DNA from: Phycisphaerae bacterium
GTDB lineage: Bacteria; Planctomycetota; Phycisphaerae; UBA1845; Fen-1342
Assembly (NCBI GenBank): GCA_022072445.1
Contig: JAJVHV010000001.1
Span: 62,001 to 126,000 of the forward strand
DNA length: 64,000 nt
Reading direction: 5' to 3'
The notes below the pieces were generated by a model that saw only the letters and a list, made by a program, of their open reading frames with translations, was not told the origin of the DNA and ran no database searches. Of this stretch, positions 36,637 to 46,996 are shown one piece after another; position 1 is the stretch's first letter, and the number at the start of each line of letters is the position of its first letter. The position numbers and the translations under genes were made by a program.

Positions 36637-36733
36637 TACGGAGCGAACAGGTACCAACAGACCGCAACGCAACATCATTTGTGGTAAAGTGTTGCGTCCA
36701 ATTCCGAAATTCTGTGATTACTACGCCCGAAAA

Positions 36734-36762
36734 TTGACCCTCCCCGGAAGCGCGGCTATACT
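36734..36762 (+). promoter_or_regulatory. Sigma-70 promoter of dnaG-rpoD
   Basis: TTGACC (36734-36739), a 17-base spacer and TATACT (36757-36762): five of six matches in each box at the ideal spacing. The transcript would start near 36769 and have a leader of about 80 bases. Confidence 0.8.
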
Positions 36763-36848
36763 TCTTGCTGAGTCGGACGGAAACGGCGAGGACGCCCGAT
36801 CGAGAATACACGGGCGGTGCATGTCGCGGATCTCCAACCAGGATTTCG

Positions 36849-38675
36849 ATGCGTAACCACTTGAAAGACAGTGTCTTGGATGCTGTCGACATCGTGGACC
36901 TGATTGGCGAACACGTGTCCCTCAAACGCCGCGGCAAGGAATTCGTCGGACTCTGCCCGTTCCACCCGGACAAGACGCCCTCGCTGAACGTTAACCCGAC
37001 CAAGCGGATCTTCAAATGCTTCGCCTGCGGTGCCGGCGGAGACGTGATCCGCTTTGTGCAGCTTCGCGAGCGCGTCGAGTTTCCCGAAGCGCTGCGCATC
37101 CTCGCGCGGCGCGCCGGTCTTGACGACCGTTCGGAGCGCACGTCCGATCATGCCCCGGACGACCGCGAGCCGCTACTCGAGGTCCTGAAATGGGCGACCG
37201 GCGTTTTCCGGACCAATCTGGCGGGCGGTGCCGGCGCCGCCGCACGCGAGTACGCCTTGCGGCGCGGTCTGACGGAGCAGACGCTCGAGACGCATGCAAT
37301 CGGTTTCGCGCCCGACGCCTGGGATCACCTGATCGGACGTGCCGAGCGCGCCGCGCTGAAATTCGAGCATCTCCAGCAAACCGGACTGTGCGGCGTCAGC
37401 GAAAAGGGTAAGCGGTTTGATCGATTCCGGAATCGCCTGATCTTCCCGATTTGCGACGGCTCAGGTCGGACGATTGCGTTCGGCGGGCGGACGCTCGCCG
37501 ACGATCCGGCGAAATATCTGAACTCGCCGGAGACGCCGCTCTTCAGCAAGTCGCGCGTACTTTATGGGCTGCATCTGGCGCGGCGGGCGATCGAGCAGCA
37601 ACGGCAAGTGATCGTGGTCGAGGGTTATCTGGACGCGGCGCTGCTGTACCAGTTCGGATTTCAAAACGTGGTGGCGACGTTGGGGACGGCGCTTTCGGAC
37701 GCACACGTGAAGCTGCTGAAGCGGCAATGCGACGAGCTCGTGCTGTGTTTCGACGGCGACGACGCCGGAAACCGGGCCGCGGACCGCGGATTGGACCTGG
37801 CGTTGCAGCAGCAAGTTGACGTTCGCGTGCTGGTGTTGCCGGACGGGCTGGATCCGGCGGATTGTCTGATAACGCGAGGCGCGGAGACTTTTTCGCAGTT
37901 GTTGCAATCGGCGGTGCCCGCGCTAGAATTCAGGTGGCTACGACTGAAGGCAGAATACGGCGGCAGCGACGAGCCAAGACTTCGCCGGGCGGCGGCAGCG
38001 GAATTTCTCCAATTCATCTCGCGCACCGCGAGCGCCCGCGGAATGAACCCTGTCGAACAGGGCCTGCTCGTCAGCAAACTGAGCGAAATGCTCTCCATTC
38101 CGGCCCATTCGGTCTATGCCTCGTTAGCGTCCATGAGGAGAACGAAGCCGCGTCGCGAAACAGACGGGACCGATGACGTTCCGCCTGAGTCGGCGTACGC
38201 GACCAGCGTTCGCGGGGTTCCGCCGGCAATGGTCTGCGCGGCGGAGGCGGCGTTGGGCTGGATCGTGCTGGATTCGGCCTGTTTCTCCGGGACGGACGAA
38301 GTGCTGTATGCCGCCTTTTCGATGTGTGAGGTCTGGAAGCGGATGTACGCGCGAATACTCGAGCTGCACGAGCGGCTGGGGGATTTCGTGCGGGCCGACG
38401 TGGTCGGCCAGTGCGACGACGCCGAGTCGATGGAGTTGCTGGCGCGCGCCTTGGCGCGCGTCGATGAGCAGGCGGCGGCACGGGATGCATTTGCCGAAGT
38501 CCGCGCGCGGCTGAGCAGCGAGCTCGACGCCCTGCGGATGAGCGAAATGCAGCGCGACCTGAACCTGGCCGACCCCCAGGGGAGCGAGGGTGACGAGGCG
38601 TTTCGAAAGTACCTGGCCATGGCCCGCGGGCAGTCGTCGGCCGTGGCGGTGGAAAGGCGTTCGCTGGCCGTTTAG
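36849..38675 (+). CDS. dnaG: DNA primase
   Basis: A 608-residue primase that makes the RNA primers of DNA replication. The N-terminal zinc-binding domain has C-x2-H and C-x2-C (CPFHPDKTPS and CFACGAGG, about residues 35-66). The catalytic core begins with RFRNRLIFPICD, then the Toprim domain with VVEGYLDAALLYQFG (about 256-270) and FDGDDAGNRAA (about 301). The C-terminal helicase-binding part is weakly conserved, as usual. The ATG at 36849 has AGGA five bases upstream. The order dnaG-rpoD matches the classical macromolecular synthesis operon without rpsU. Confidence 0.96.
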   Translation: MRNHLKDSVLDAVDIVDLIGEHVSLKRRGKEFVGLCPFHPDKTPSLNVNPTKRIFKCFACGAGGDVIRFVQLRERVEFPEALRILARRAGLDDRSERTSDHAPDDREPLLEVLKWATGVFRTNLAGGAGAAAREYALRRGLTEQTLETHAIGFAPDAWDHLIGRAERAALKFEHLQQTGLCGVSEKGKRFDRFRNRLIFPICDGSGRTIAFGGRTLADDPAKYLNSPETPLFSKSRVLYGLHLARRAIEQQRQVIVVEGYLDAALLYQFGFQNVVATLGTALSDAHVKLLKRQCDELVLCFDGDDAGNRAADRGLDLALQQQVDVRVLVLPDGLDPADCLITRGAETFSQLLQSAVPALEFRWLRLKAEYGGSDEPRLRRAAAAEFLQFISRTASARGMNPVEQGLLVSKLSEMLSIPAHSVYASLASMRRTKPRRETDGTDDVPPESAYATSVRGVPPAMVCAAEAALGWIVLDSACFSGTDEVLYAAFSMCEVWKRMYARILELHERLGDFVRADVVGQCDDAESMELLARALARVDEQAAARDAFAEVRARLSSELDALRMSEMQRDLNLADPQGSEGDEAFRKYLAMARGQSSAVAVERRSLAV

Positions 38676-38705
38676 GATGGCCCGCTTCCGCGCCGGTGGA
38701 CGGGA

Positions 38706-38729
38706 CGCGCGGCGTTGTGTCGCCGCGCG
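38706..38729 (+). terminator. Hairpin between dnaG and rpoD
   Basis: A perfect 9-bp GC stem (38706-38714/38721-38729) with a 6-base loop lies 30 bases past the dnaG stop and 78 bases before rpoD. It could be an attenuator or a processing barrier that sets different mRNA levels of the two genes, as the dnaG-rpoD junction does in enteric bacteria by other means. Confidence 0.5.
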
Positions 38730-38807
38730 GCGTAAAACGAGATTTGCCGGAATCCTTGTGAGGTTGGCGCTGTCTCGCCGAACCCAATGCTGACAGGGAG
38801 TTGTTCA

Positions 38808-40493
38808 ATGTCTGTTCAAGATTGTTTCATCGATCCCATCGAGCTGAGCTTTAACCGGCTCATCGAGCAGGGCAAGCTACGCGGCTACCTGACGTGGGAA
38901 GAGATGAACGAGTCGCTGCCCGACGAGGCCGTTTCGCCCGAGAAGCTCGAGGCGATTCTGAACCGCATCGAGCAGAGCGGCATCCGCATGATCGACGAGA
39001 TCGAGGCCGAGAAGATGCGCGAGGCGCTGCCGAAGCGCCCCCGCGCCGCGGCCGACGACGGTTCCGACGACGCGGTCGAACCCGCCGAGGGCGAGACCGA
39101 GGTCGCCAGCCGCCGCATCGACGACCCCGTCCGCATGTACCTGACGCAGATGGGCGAGATTCCGCTGCTGACGCGCGACGAGGAAATCGCGCTCGCCAAG
39201 AAGATCGAGCTGACGCGGATGGCCTTCCGCCGCAAGGTGCTCGAGAACGACTTCTGCATGCAGGCGGCGGTCGACCTGCTTCAGCAGGTGCTGGACGGGC
39301 GGTTGCCGTTCGACCGCACGATGAAGATCTCGACCACTGAGAGCATGGCGAAGGCGACGATCACGAAGCGTCTGCCGGCCAACCTGGCGACGGTGCGCAA
39401 GCTGATCGAGCTGAACCAGGGGGACTGGAAGACGCTGCACGAAGGGCGTCCGAACGCCGCGTTGCGCAAGGAAGTGCGCGGCCGCATGAACCAGCGCCGC
39501 CGCCGGGCCGTGACGCTGCTGGAGGAGTGCGCCCTGCGCACCAGCCGCATCACGCCGATGATGCGCAAGCTGACGTCGATCGTGCTGAAGATGGAGGCGA
39601 TCGACGCGGACGTGCGCGAGCGCGTGAAAGACCTTCCGGCCGACGAGCTGGCCGCGATGAAGGAAGAGCTGAACGGCCTGATCGACCTGGTGATGGAGTA
39701 TCCGGGCGATCTGCGCCGCCGGGCCGACGACACGCGGCGCGTGTTCGGCGAGTATGAGGAGGCGAAGCGCCGGCTGTCGGGCGGCAATCTGCGGCTGGTG
39801 GTGAGCATCGCCAAGAAGTATCGCAACCGCGGTCTGGGCTTCCTGGACATCATCCAGGAGGGCAACACCGGCCTGATGCGGGCGGTCGACAAGTACGAGT
39901 ATCGCCGCGGGTACAAGTTCAGCACGTACGCCACGTGGTGGATTCGCCAGGCGATCACGCGCGCCATCGCCGACCACGCCCGGACGATCCGCATTCCGGT
40001 GCACATGATCGAGACGATGAGCCGGCTGCGCAACATCAGCAAGGTGCTGACGCAGGAGCTGGGCCGCGAGCCGACCATCGAGGAGATCGCCGAGCGGGCC
40101 GCGATGTCGGTTTCCGAGGCGCGGCGGGTGATGAAGATCAGCCGGCATCCGATCTCGCTCGACCGCCCGGTGGGCGAGAGCGAGGATTCGTACTTCGGCG
40201 ACTTCATCGAGGACGAGAGCATCGAAAGCCCGGTCAGCACGGCGAGCAACGAGATGCTCAGCGACCGCATCGAGCAGGTGCTCAAGACGCTGACCTATCG
40301 CGAGCGCGAGATCATCAAGCTGCGCTACGGGATCGGCGACGGCTACACGTACACGCTGGAGGAAGTCGGCCGCATCTTCAAGGTGACGCGCGAGCGCGTG
40401 CGCCAGGTCGAGGCGAAGGCCATCCGCAAGCTCAAGCACCCCGTCCGGGCCCGCAAGCTCGAGGGCTTTCTCGACGGCATGAAGAACAACTGA
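38808..40493 (+). CDS. rpoD: Primary sigma factor RpoD
   Basis: A 561-residue housekeeping sigma-70. Region 1.2 is [20 protein letters not shown] (about residues 105-124); a non-conserved spacer of about 180 residues follows; regions 2.1-2.4 run through [39 protein letters not shown] and [19 protein letters not shown]; region 3 through [10 protein letters not shown]; and region 4 ends with [20 protein letters not shown]. It carries the acidic 'DS..DF' linker ([15 protein letters not shown]). GGGAG lies seven bases before the ATG. A strong hairpin follows the gene. Confidence 0.97.
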   Translation: MSVQDCFIDPIELSFNRLIEQGKLRGYLTWEEMNESLPDEAVSPEKLEAILNRIEQSGIRMIDEIEAEKMREALPKRPRAAADDGSDDAVEPAEGETEVASRRIDDPVRMYLTQMGEIPLLTRDEEIALAKKIELTRMAFRRKVLENDFCMQAAVDLLQQVLDGRLPFDRTMKISTTESMAKATITKRLPANLATVRKLIELNQGDWKTLHEGRPNAALRKEVRGRMNQRRRRAVTLLEECALRTSRITPMMRKLTSIVLKMEAIDADVRERVKDLPADELAAMKEELNGLIDLVMEYPGDLRRRADDTRRVFGEYEEAKRRLSGGNLRLVVSIAKKYRNRGLGFLDIIQEGNTGLMRAVDKYEYRRGYKFSTYATWWIRQAITRAIADHARTIRIPVHMIETMSRLRNISKVLTQELGREPTIEEIAERAAMSVSEARRVMKISRHPISLDRPVGESEDSYFGDFIEDESIESPVSTASNEMLSDRIEQVLKTLTYREREIIKLRYGIGDGYTYTLEEVGRIFKVTRERVRQVEAKAIRKLKHPVRARKLEGFLDGMKNN

Positions 40494-40505
40494 GCCATGC
40501 AGCGC

Positions 40506-40526
40506 CGCCGCCCCCGCGGGGCGGCG
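40506..40526 (+). terminator. Hairpin after rpoD
   Basis: A perfect 9-bp all-GC stem (40506-40514/40518-40526) with a 3-base loop begins 12 bases after the rpoD stop codon. It has no T-tract. It probably ends the dnaG-rpoD transcript. Confidence 0.65.
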
Positions 40527-40685
40527 ACCCGCGCTCGCGGAGCGTGGCCCCGTTCTGCCCCGTCCGCCAGGTCCTGGGACATCCCGCTGGACGAATCGAA
40601 TTTCGCGCCGCGCTCCGCATACAATCATCCACTTGTGCGTGCCCCTGGATTTTCCCGCCGCCACGCGCGGCGGAAGGAGGCTGTT

Positions 40686-42266
<1,581 letters not shown>

Positions 42267-42300
42267 CGGGCGAAGCGTGGGACCGCAACGGCATACCGGC

Positions 42301-43161
42301 TCACGCCCGGCGCGGGGCCATCGCCTTGCCGACCACCCAGCCCAACAGCGTCGAGAGCCCGAGCACGACCACGCTGCCGAGGATGAAGTAGAGGAAGTTG
42401 TTACTCAGCGTTTGGCCGTATGACGGGAAGTATCCCTGCAGCACCGCTCCCACGACACTGGCGGCCACCGCCAGCACGACCGTCGCCCCGACGAGCACGC
42501 CCCCGAAGATCGGCTCCACGGGATCGCCCGTCGGCACGTAGACCGGCATGATCACTTCGCCGGCATCCGCCTGCTCCTCGGCCGCCGGCTCAGCTTCCTC
42601 TTCGGCCGGCTCCTCGGCGGGCGCGGGGCGTTTGCGCTGCGCTTCGGCCTCATCCTCGCCGGGGTAGATTTCGTCGAGCAGCTCGGCGCCCAGCGAGGTG
42701 TCGTCGGCCTCGCGCGTCAGGTCGAGCAGGCCCGAACCGCTGCCGCCGCCGTCGATCGGCACCTCGTCGCCCACCGCGCCGGTGATGCGCGTCTTGGCCA
42801 TCGGGTCGGCGTCGATTTCCAGTTCGTCGTCGTCGAAGACGCTGATGCCGCCGGCGGTAATCGCCGTGTCGTCCTTCGACGGGGGCTCCGGCTCGGACAT
42901 GGCCAGGCCGATCGAGTCGGACGCGCCGAGCTTGTCGACCACGGGCGGCGGAGCTTCGTCCACCGCCTCGAGCATGATCTCGCCCGAATCGCCGGGGCTG
43001 CCAGCGCCCTTCAGCCGGTCGACGTCCTCGGCCTTGAAGAACACCTTTCCGGCGTCGCGGAATTCGCGCAGCGCGCCGTCGCGCACCAGGGCGCGGATGT
43101 CGTCGGGCGTCTTTTTCAGCACGCTGCAGACTTCGTCCATCGAGTAGAAGGGCTTGGCCAC
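42301..43161 (-). CDS. Excisionase/MerR-like helix-turn-helix protein with C-terminal membrane helices
   Basis: A 286-residue protein. Its first 50 residues form an excisionase-type winged helix (YSMDEVCSVLKKTPDDIRALVRDG, then GKVFFKAEDVDRLK). A long acidic, low-complexity linker with APAEEPAEEEAEPAAEEQAD follows, and two membrane helices close the protein (about 215-240 and 255-280). A DNA-binding-like domain tethered to the membrane is unusual; this combination recurs in planctomycetes, but its function is unknown. GTG at 43161 has AGGAG eight bases upstream; a GTG at 43170 overlaps that site and is less likely. Confidence 0.7.
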   Translation of the reverse strand: MAKPFYSMDEVCSVLKKTPDDIRALVRDGALREFRDAGKVFFKAEDVDRLKGAGSPGDSGEIMLEAVDEAPPPVVDKLGASDSIGLAMSEPEPPSKDDTAITAGGISVFDDDELEIDADPMAKTRITGAVGDEVPIDGGGSGSGLLDLTREADDTSLGAELLDEIYPGEDEAEAQRKRPAPAEEPAEEEAEPAAEEQADAGEVIMPVYVPTGDPVEPIFGGVLVGATVVLAVAASVVGAVLQGYFPSYGQTLSNNFLYFILGSVVVLGLSTLLGWVVGKAMAPRRA

Positions 43162-43208
43162 GAAACTCACTCCTTCAGCGCGGGCTTTTCCGCGCGCTTC
43201 AGTCGAAC

Positions 43209-43682
43209 TCAGGGCTGCGAGCCGCCGCCCGAGTTGCTCCGGTCAGGCGTCGTTGCATCGGGCCGGGCCGCCTTAAGCGCTTCGGCCCGCTGCTGGGCGA
43301 CGAGCTGCTCGATCATGCGCAGGCTCGGCTCGGCGCAGTTGAAATCGTGCAGATAACGATCATAAATCCAGCTCCGAGCCGCGACCAGCCGCATCTGCCG
43401 CGTCGGGCCCGATCCGTCGATCTCGTAGCACCAGACCGTGCCTTCGTCGACGTCCATCATGAACAGGCCGAAGCGGTTGTGGTCGATCTGGCCGGCAAAA
43501 GCGTACACGCCGCGGGCGCCGGTCAGCCCGCCCGTCTGCGCCACCGCCGCCGGCATTCCCGACGGCCCCTGCATGACCAACGCCGTGGCGATCATGCCGA
43601 GAAAGATGGCGATCAGCCACAGTGGCGTGGCGGGGGCCGACGGACGGCGTGGCGATGTCGAGGGGACGGGCGCGGCGCTCAT
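43209..43682 (-). CDS. Membrane-anchored protein of unknown function
   Basis: A 157-residue protein: a short proline-rich N-terminus, one membrane helix (about residues 20-40), and a domain with GVYAFAGQIDHNRFGLFMMD, VDEGTVWCYEIDG and RLVAARSWIYDRYLHDFN. The phrase 'vyal.g.id...fg.fmvD...gtvw.Y' recurs in bacterial membrane proteins of unknown role. The ATG at 43682 is chosen; upstream in-frame TTG at 43772 gives no better signal. It follows the helix-turn-helix gene's promoter side and may be expressed with it, 47 bases apart. Confidence 0.6.
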   Translation of the reverse strand: MSAAPVPSTSPRRPSAPATPLWLIAIFLGMIATALVMQGPSGMPAAVAQTGGLTGARGVYAFAGQIDHNRFGLFMMDVDEGTVWCYEIDGSGPTRQMRLVAARSWIYDRYLHDFNCAEPSLRMIEQLVAQQRAEALKAARPDATTPDRSNSGGGSQP

Positions 43683-43798
43683 GGTCGGTATCGGTTTTGC
43701 TCCATCGTCTGGGCGGTGCCCGGCGGCCGCCGACAGGCTGCACAGGGCGCCCCGCGCGACATTCGCACGCAACGCGGCGGCCCCTCATCGAATGCTAC

Positions 43799-44443
43799 TC
43801 AGCAGACCCGGCCGGGACAAGTCCGGAAAGACTGCGGCGGGGGTTCCGGGTCTGTCCGTCCCGCCAACCGGTCGAGCATGGTGCGTGTCAGTTCGAGCGG
43901 GAGCCCGACCACATTCGAGAAGCTGCCCGTCAGCCGTTCGACCAGGACGTCGCCGACATTCTGGATACCATAGGCCCCGGCCTTGCCGGCCCAATCGCCG
44001 CTGGCGAGGTAGTCTCGCAGCACCTGCTCGTCATGCCGCATGTGCACCACGGAGCGCGCCGCCGCGATCTGGCGCTCCTCACCAGTTTTGCGGCAGCGCA
44101 CCAGGCACACGCCGGTGATCACCTCGCTCTCGCGGCCCATCTGGAGCCGAAGCATTCGTTCGGCATCGGGTGCGTCGCGCGGTTTGCCGAGCAGGTAGCC
44201 CGTGCAGGCGACGACGGTGTCGGCACCGAGCGTCCAGACGTCGGGCGCGTGTTCGGCGACGGCGCGTGCCTTGAAGTAGGCCATGGCCATCGCCCAGGCG
44301 GCGGGCGGCACGCTGGCCGAGGGTCCGTCGGGTTCCGCCAGCGGCGATGCGCGAACAAGGAATGGCACGTTCAGCGTTGCCAGCAGCTCGCTACGGCGTG
44401 GACTCGCGCTGGCCAGGATCAGCGGTGGGGCGGCGCAAGCCAT
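43799..44443 (-). CDS. maf: Maf-like nucleoside triphosphate pyrophosphatase
   Basis: A 214-residue Maf/YhdE-family enzyme, which hydrolyses non-canonical or canonical NTPs to NMPs and keeps them out of nucleic acids. Family motifs: LILASASPRRSELL (substrate loop), TLGADTVVACTGYLLGKP (the catalytic Asp and metal site), and GAYGIQNVGDVLVERLTGSF. Length matches the family plus a 20-residue C-terminal tail. The ATG at 44443 is preferred (GAG six bases upstream), with in-frame ATGs at 44476 and 44491. Divergent nfo promoter elements overlap the upstream candidates, which supports the shorter form. Confidence 0.92.
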   Translation of the reverse strand: MACAAPPLILASASPRRSELLATLNVPFLVRASPLAEPDGPSASVPPAAWAMAMAYFKARAVAEHAPDVWTLGADTVVACTGYLLGKPRDAPDAERMLRLQMGRESEVITGVCLVRCRKTGEERQIAAARSVVHMRHDEQVLRDYLASGDWAGKAGAYGIQNVGDVLVERLTGSFSNVVGLPLELTRTMLDRLAGRTDPEPPPQSFRTCPGRVC

Positions 44444-44453
44444 AGCGGACTCG

Positions 44454-44482
44454 TTGACCGGTGCTGGGGCGTGCATTAGATA
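44454..44482 (+). promoter_or_regulatory. Promoter of nfo, predicted leaderless
   Basis: TTGACC (44454-44459), 17-base spacer, TAGATA (44477-44482). Only seven bases separate the -10 box from the nfo ATG at 44490, so transcription would begin at or one base before the start codon. Confidence 0.65.
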
Positions 44483-44489
44483 GACGTGC

Positions 44490-45416
44490 ATGCCGCCCGT
44501 CAAAGGAAAAAAGGCCGCCCGGCCGGCCGGCGCGCGCGATGGCGAGCGGCGCTGCTTCGGCTCCCACCTCTCGATCGCGGGCGGCATGCACCACGCCATC
44601 GAAGAAGCCGTGCGCCTGGGATTCTCCACCGTGCAGGTCTTCGTCAAGAACCAGCGTCAGTGGCGCGCCACGCCGCTGGCGCCAGCCGCCATCGAGCAGT
44701 GGCACGCGTTGCTGGATGGCAATCCCGGCTTCGGCCCGCCGGTCGCGCACGCGACGTACTTGATCAATCTCGCCGCCGACGACGCCACGCTTTTTGCCCG
44801 CAGCCGCGACGCCTTCGCCGAAGAGCTGGTCCGCTGCCAGCACTTGTCGATTCCCTATCTGGTGGTTCACCCCGGCGCGGCGGGCGAGGCCAGCACGTCC
44901 GACGCGCTGCAGCGCGTGGCGCGGGCGCTCAACGAGATCTTCGCCGCACTGCCTGAGCTGAAAACGATGCCCCTGCTCGAAACCACGGCCGGGCAGGGCA
45001 GCAGCCTCGGCCGCTCCTTCGATGAGCTGGCGGCAATCATCGACGGCGTGCGCGAGCCGCGGCGCGTCGGCGTCTGCATCGACACCTGCCACGTCTTCGC
45101 CGCCGGCTACGACATCCGCACGCACGAAAACTACGAGCTGATGATGAAATTCGTCGAGCGCGCCATCGGGCTCGACAAGGTCCGCTGTCTGCACCTCAAC
45201 GACAGCAAGCGCGAACTCGGTTCGCGCGTCGATCGGCACGAGCACATCGGCGACGGCTGCATCGGCGCCGACGGCTTCCGCAACGTGCTGAACGACCCGC
45301 GGCTGAAGAAACTGCCGATGATCCTGGAGACGCCCAAGGGCGTCGACGAAGGCGGGGGCGACCTCGACACCCGCAACCTGCGCCGCCTGAAACGCCTCAT
45401 CCGCCGGCCGGATTGA
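44490..45416 (+). CDS. nfo: Endonuclease IV (AP endonuclease)
   Basis: A 308-residue endonuclease IV, a trinuclear-zinc TIM-barrel enzyme that cuts 5' to abasic sites in base-excision repair. Signature segments: GSHLSIAGGMHHAI, YLVVHPGA, MPLLETTAGQGSSLG, GVCIDTCHVFAAGYDI and HLNDSKRELGSRVDRHEHIG, each carrying metal ligands (His, Glu, Asp, His). A short basic N-terminal extension (about 20 residues) precedes the core. The ATG at 44490 has no Shine-Dalgarno; a -35/-10 pair ends seven bases upstream. It is head to head with maf, another housecleaning gene. Confidence 0.96.
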   Translation: MPPVKGKKAARPAGARDGERRCFGSHLSIAGGMHHAIEEAVRLGFSTVQVFVKNQRQWRATPLAPAAIEQWHALLDGNPGFGPPVAHATYLINLAADDATLFARSRDAFAEELVRCQHLSIPYLVVHPGAAGEASTSDALQRVARALNEIFAALPELKTMPLLETTAGQGSSLGRSFDELAAIIDGVREPRRVGVCIDTCHVFAAGYDIRTHENYELMMKFVERAIGLDKVRCLHLNDSKRELGSRVDRHEHIGDGCIGADGFRNVLNDPRLKKLPMILETPKGVDEGGGDLDTRNLRRLKRLIRRPD

Positions 45417-45430
45417 CGCACCGCCCGGCG

Positions 45431-46081
45431 CTACACCCCGCGCGTCGCCGGCGGCCAGATGAACTTGTGCAGTTGCAGATTCAGCCGCACGTCGAGCCGA
45501 TCCGCCAGCAGCCACGACGCCAGCTCCACCGCCGCCAACTTGCCGAACACCGGCGAGAACAGCACCGTGCAGCGCTCGCTCAGCCGGTGCTCGCGCAATA
45601 CGCCGCGCGACCATTCGTAATCGGCACGATCGCCGATGACGAATTTCACTTCGTCGCGCGGCGTGAGCAGCGCGACGTTGGGCCAGTGATTGCGCTCCAC
45701 CTCGCCGCTCGACGGGCACTTCAGATCGACGATGCGGACGACGCGCGGGTCGACCTCGGCGATCGACACCGCCCCTGACGTCTCAAGCATGACCAGCTCG
45801 CACGCGTCCGCCAGGCGCGTCATCAGCGGGAAGACGGCCGGCTGGAGCAGCGGCTCGCCGCCGGTGATCTCCACCGTCGGGCAGTCAAAGCCGCGGACGG
45901 TGTCGCAGATCTGGTCGAGCGTCTGCCAGCCGCCCTCGTAGAAGGCATACTCGGTGTCGCAATACGTGCAGCGCAGGTGACAGCCCGTCAGTCGTACAAA
46001 GACGCAGCGGACGCCGGCCCGCGTCCCCTCGCCCTGCACGGAATGGAAGATCTCGTTGATCCGCAGCCGCAGCGGCTTCAT
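45431..46081 (-). CDS. queE: 7-carboxy-7-deazaguanine synthase
   Basis: A 216-residue radical-SAM enzyme that converts 6-carboxytetrahydropterin into 7-carboxy-7-deazaguanine, the second committed step to queuosine. The cluster-binding motif is CHLRCTYC (C-x3-C-x2-C), flanked by EIFHSVQGEGTRAG and VFVRLTGC, with VEITGGEPLLQ downstream. All are diagnostic of QueE. The ATG at 46081 gives the usual start; an in-frame ATG at 46117 lacks homology-like sequence. It converges with nfo. Confidence 0.95.
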   Translation of the reverse strand: MKPLRLRINEIFHSVQGEGTRAGVRCVFVRLTGCHLRCTYCDTEYAFYEGGWQTLDQICDTVRGFDCPTVEITGGEPLLQPAVFPLMTRLADACELVMLETSGAVSIAEVDPRVVRIVDLKCPSSGEVERNHWPNVALLTPRDEVKFVIGDRADYEWSRGVLREHRLSERCTVLFSPVFGKLAAVELASWLLADRLDVRLNLQLHKFIWPPATRGV

Positions 46082-46235
46082 GCCCGGAGCATAGTCACCC
46101 ACGCCGCGGGATGCCACGACCGGCCGGCCTGTCGCGTTACCGGACGCCGCCCGGAGCGATTTGCGCGTGGGGTCGGCCGGCCGGGCGCCACTGTATCATC
46201 AGAAAGCGGACGAAAACCGCCCCCGGGAGTCAGCG

Positions 46236-46826
46236 ATGAGCCTCTCCAGTGCCGCCGCCGGCGTGCCGTTCGACGCCGGCGACGCGCCCGCGATCGACGA
46301 CGCCAGCACCGCGCCCAGCGCGATGCAACTCGTCTTCGAAGCGTGCGGCGCCGCCCTCCACCGCTATTTCGCGGTGCGAACCGGCGACATGCACCTGGCC
46401 GACGACCTCATGCAGCAGTTGTGGCTTGCGGCTCGCGGCGGTGGCGGCGCGATCCCGGCGACCCGGCTGGAATTCTGGCTGCGGGCGGTCGCGAAAAACC
46501 TGCTCCGGTCACACTGGCGAGCGCGCCGCCGGCGGCCCGAGCACGTGCCGATGCCCGACCCGGAGCTGGCTGTCGAACTCGCCGGCCGGCTGGTCGCGCA
46601 CGAGCTGCCGGCCGACGAGCTCGCCCGCCGGGAGGTTCGCGACCAACTCCTGCTGGCGCTGACCGAGCTTCCGGCGGCCGAGCAGGAGCTGCTGATCGGC
46701 TGCTATTTCGAGCAGCGCTCGCACGCGGAGCTGGCTGGGCGGTTGGGCATCAGCGAGCGGGCTGTCGAGGGTCGTCTGTACCGGGCGCGCCAGGCACTGC
46801 GTGAGCAGCTCGCGTCCGTTGCGTAG
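46236..46826 (+). CDS. ECF-subfamily RNA polymerase sigma factor (second)
   Basis: A 196-residue ECF sigma factor. Region 2: YFAVRTGDMHLADDLMQQLW and FWLRAVAKNLLRSHWR; region 4: LTELPAAEQELLIGCYFEQRS, then the helix-turn-helix LAGRLGISERAVEGRLYRAR. GGGAG lies six bases upstream of the ATG, and TATCAT is present at 46194-46199. The downstream membrane protein gene is a plausible partner in place of the usual anti-sigma factor. Confidence 0.88.
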   Translation: MSLSSAAAGVPFDAGDAPAIDDASTAPSAMQLVFEACGAALHRYFAVRTGDMHLADDLMQQLWLAARGGGGAIPATRLEFWLRAVAKNLLRSHWRARRRRPEHVPMPDPELAVELAGRLVAHELPADELARREVRDQLLLALTELPAAEQELLIGCYFEQRSHAELAGRLGISERAVEGRLYRARQALREQLASVA

Positions 46827-46842
46827 GCCCTCCGTGGCCACG

Positions 46843-46930
46843 CGGAATGGCGGATGACGAAGAGCGAATAACGAATGGTGAAGCCGTTGCAGTTCAATTC
46901 GTTGCTCTTAACTCGCTACTCGCCATTCTC
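46843..46930. repeat. Degenerate heptamer array between the sigma factor and its partner gene
   Basis: From GAATGGC at 46845 the sequence runs in seven-base steps (GAATGGC, GGATGAC, GAAGAGC, GAATAAC, GAATGGT). It then returns as its own inverse, ending CGCCATTC at 46921-46928, which makes an imperfect palindrome of heptamers. Degenerate tandem heptamers are known in cyanobacteria as STRR sequences; here they sit in a planctomycete-like genome. Confidence 0.65.
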
Positions 46931-46996
46931 CGTAGCGTCGGGCCTCCGTGCCCACGACCGCGACGCGCGTTGGTTTGGCAATGGGAGAGTCGACTG

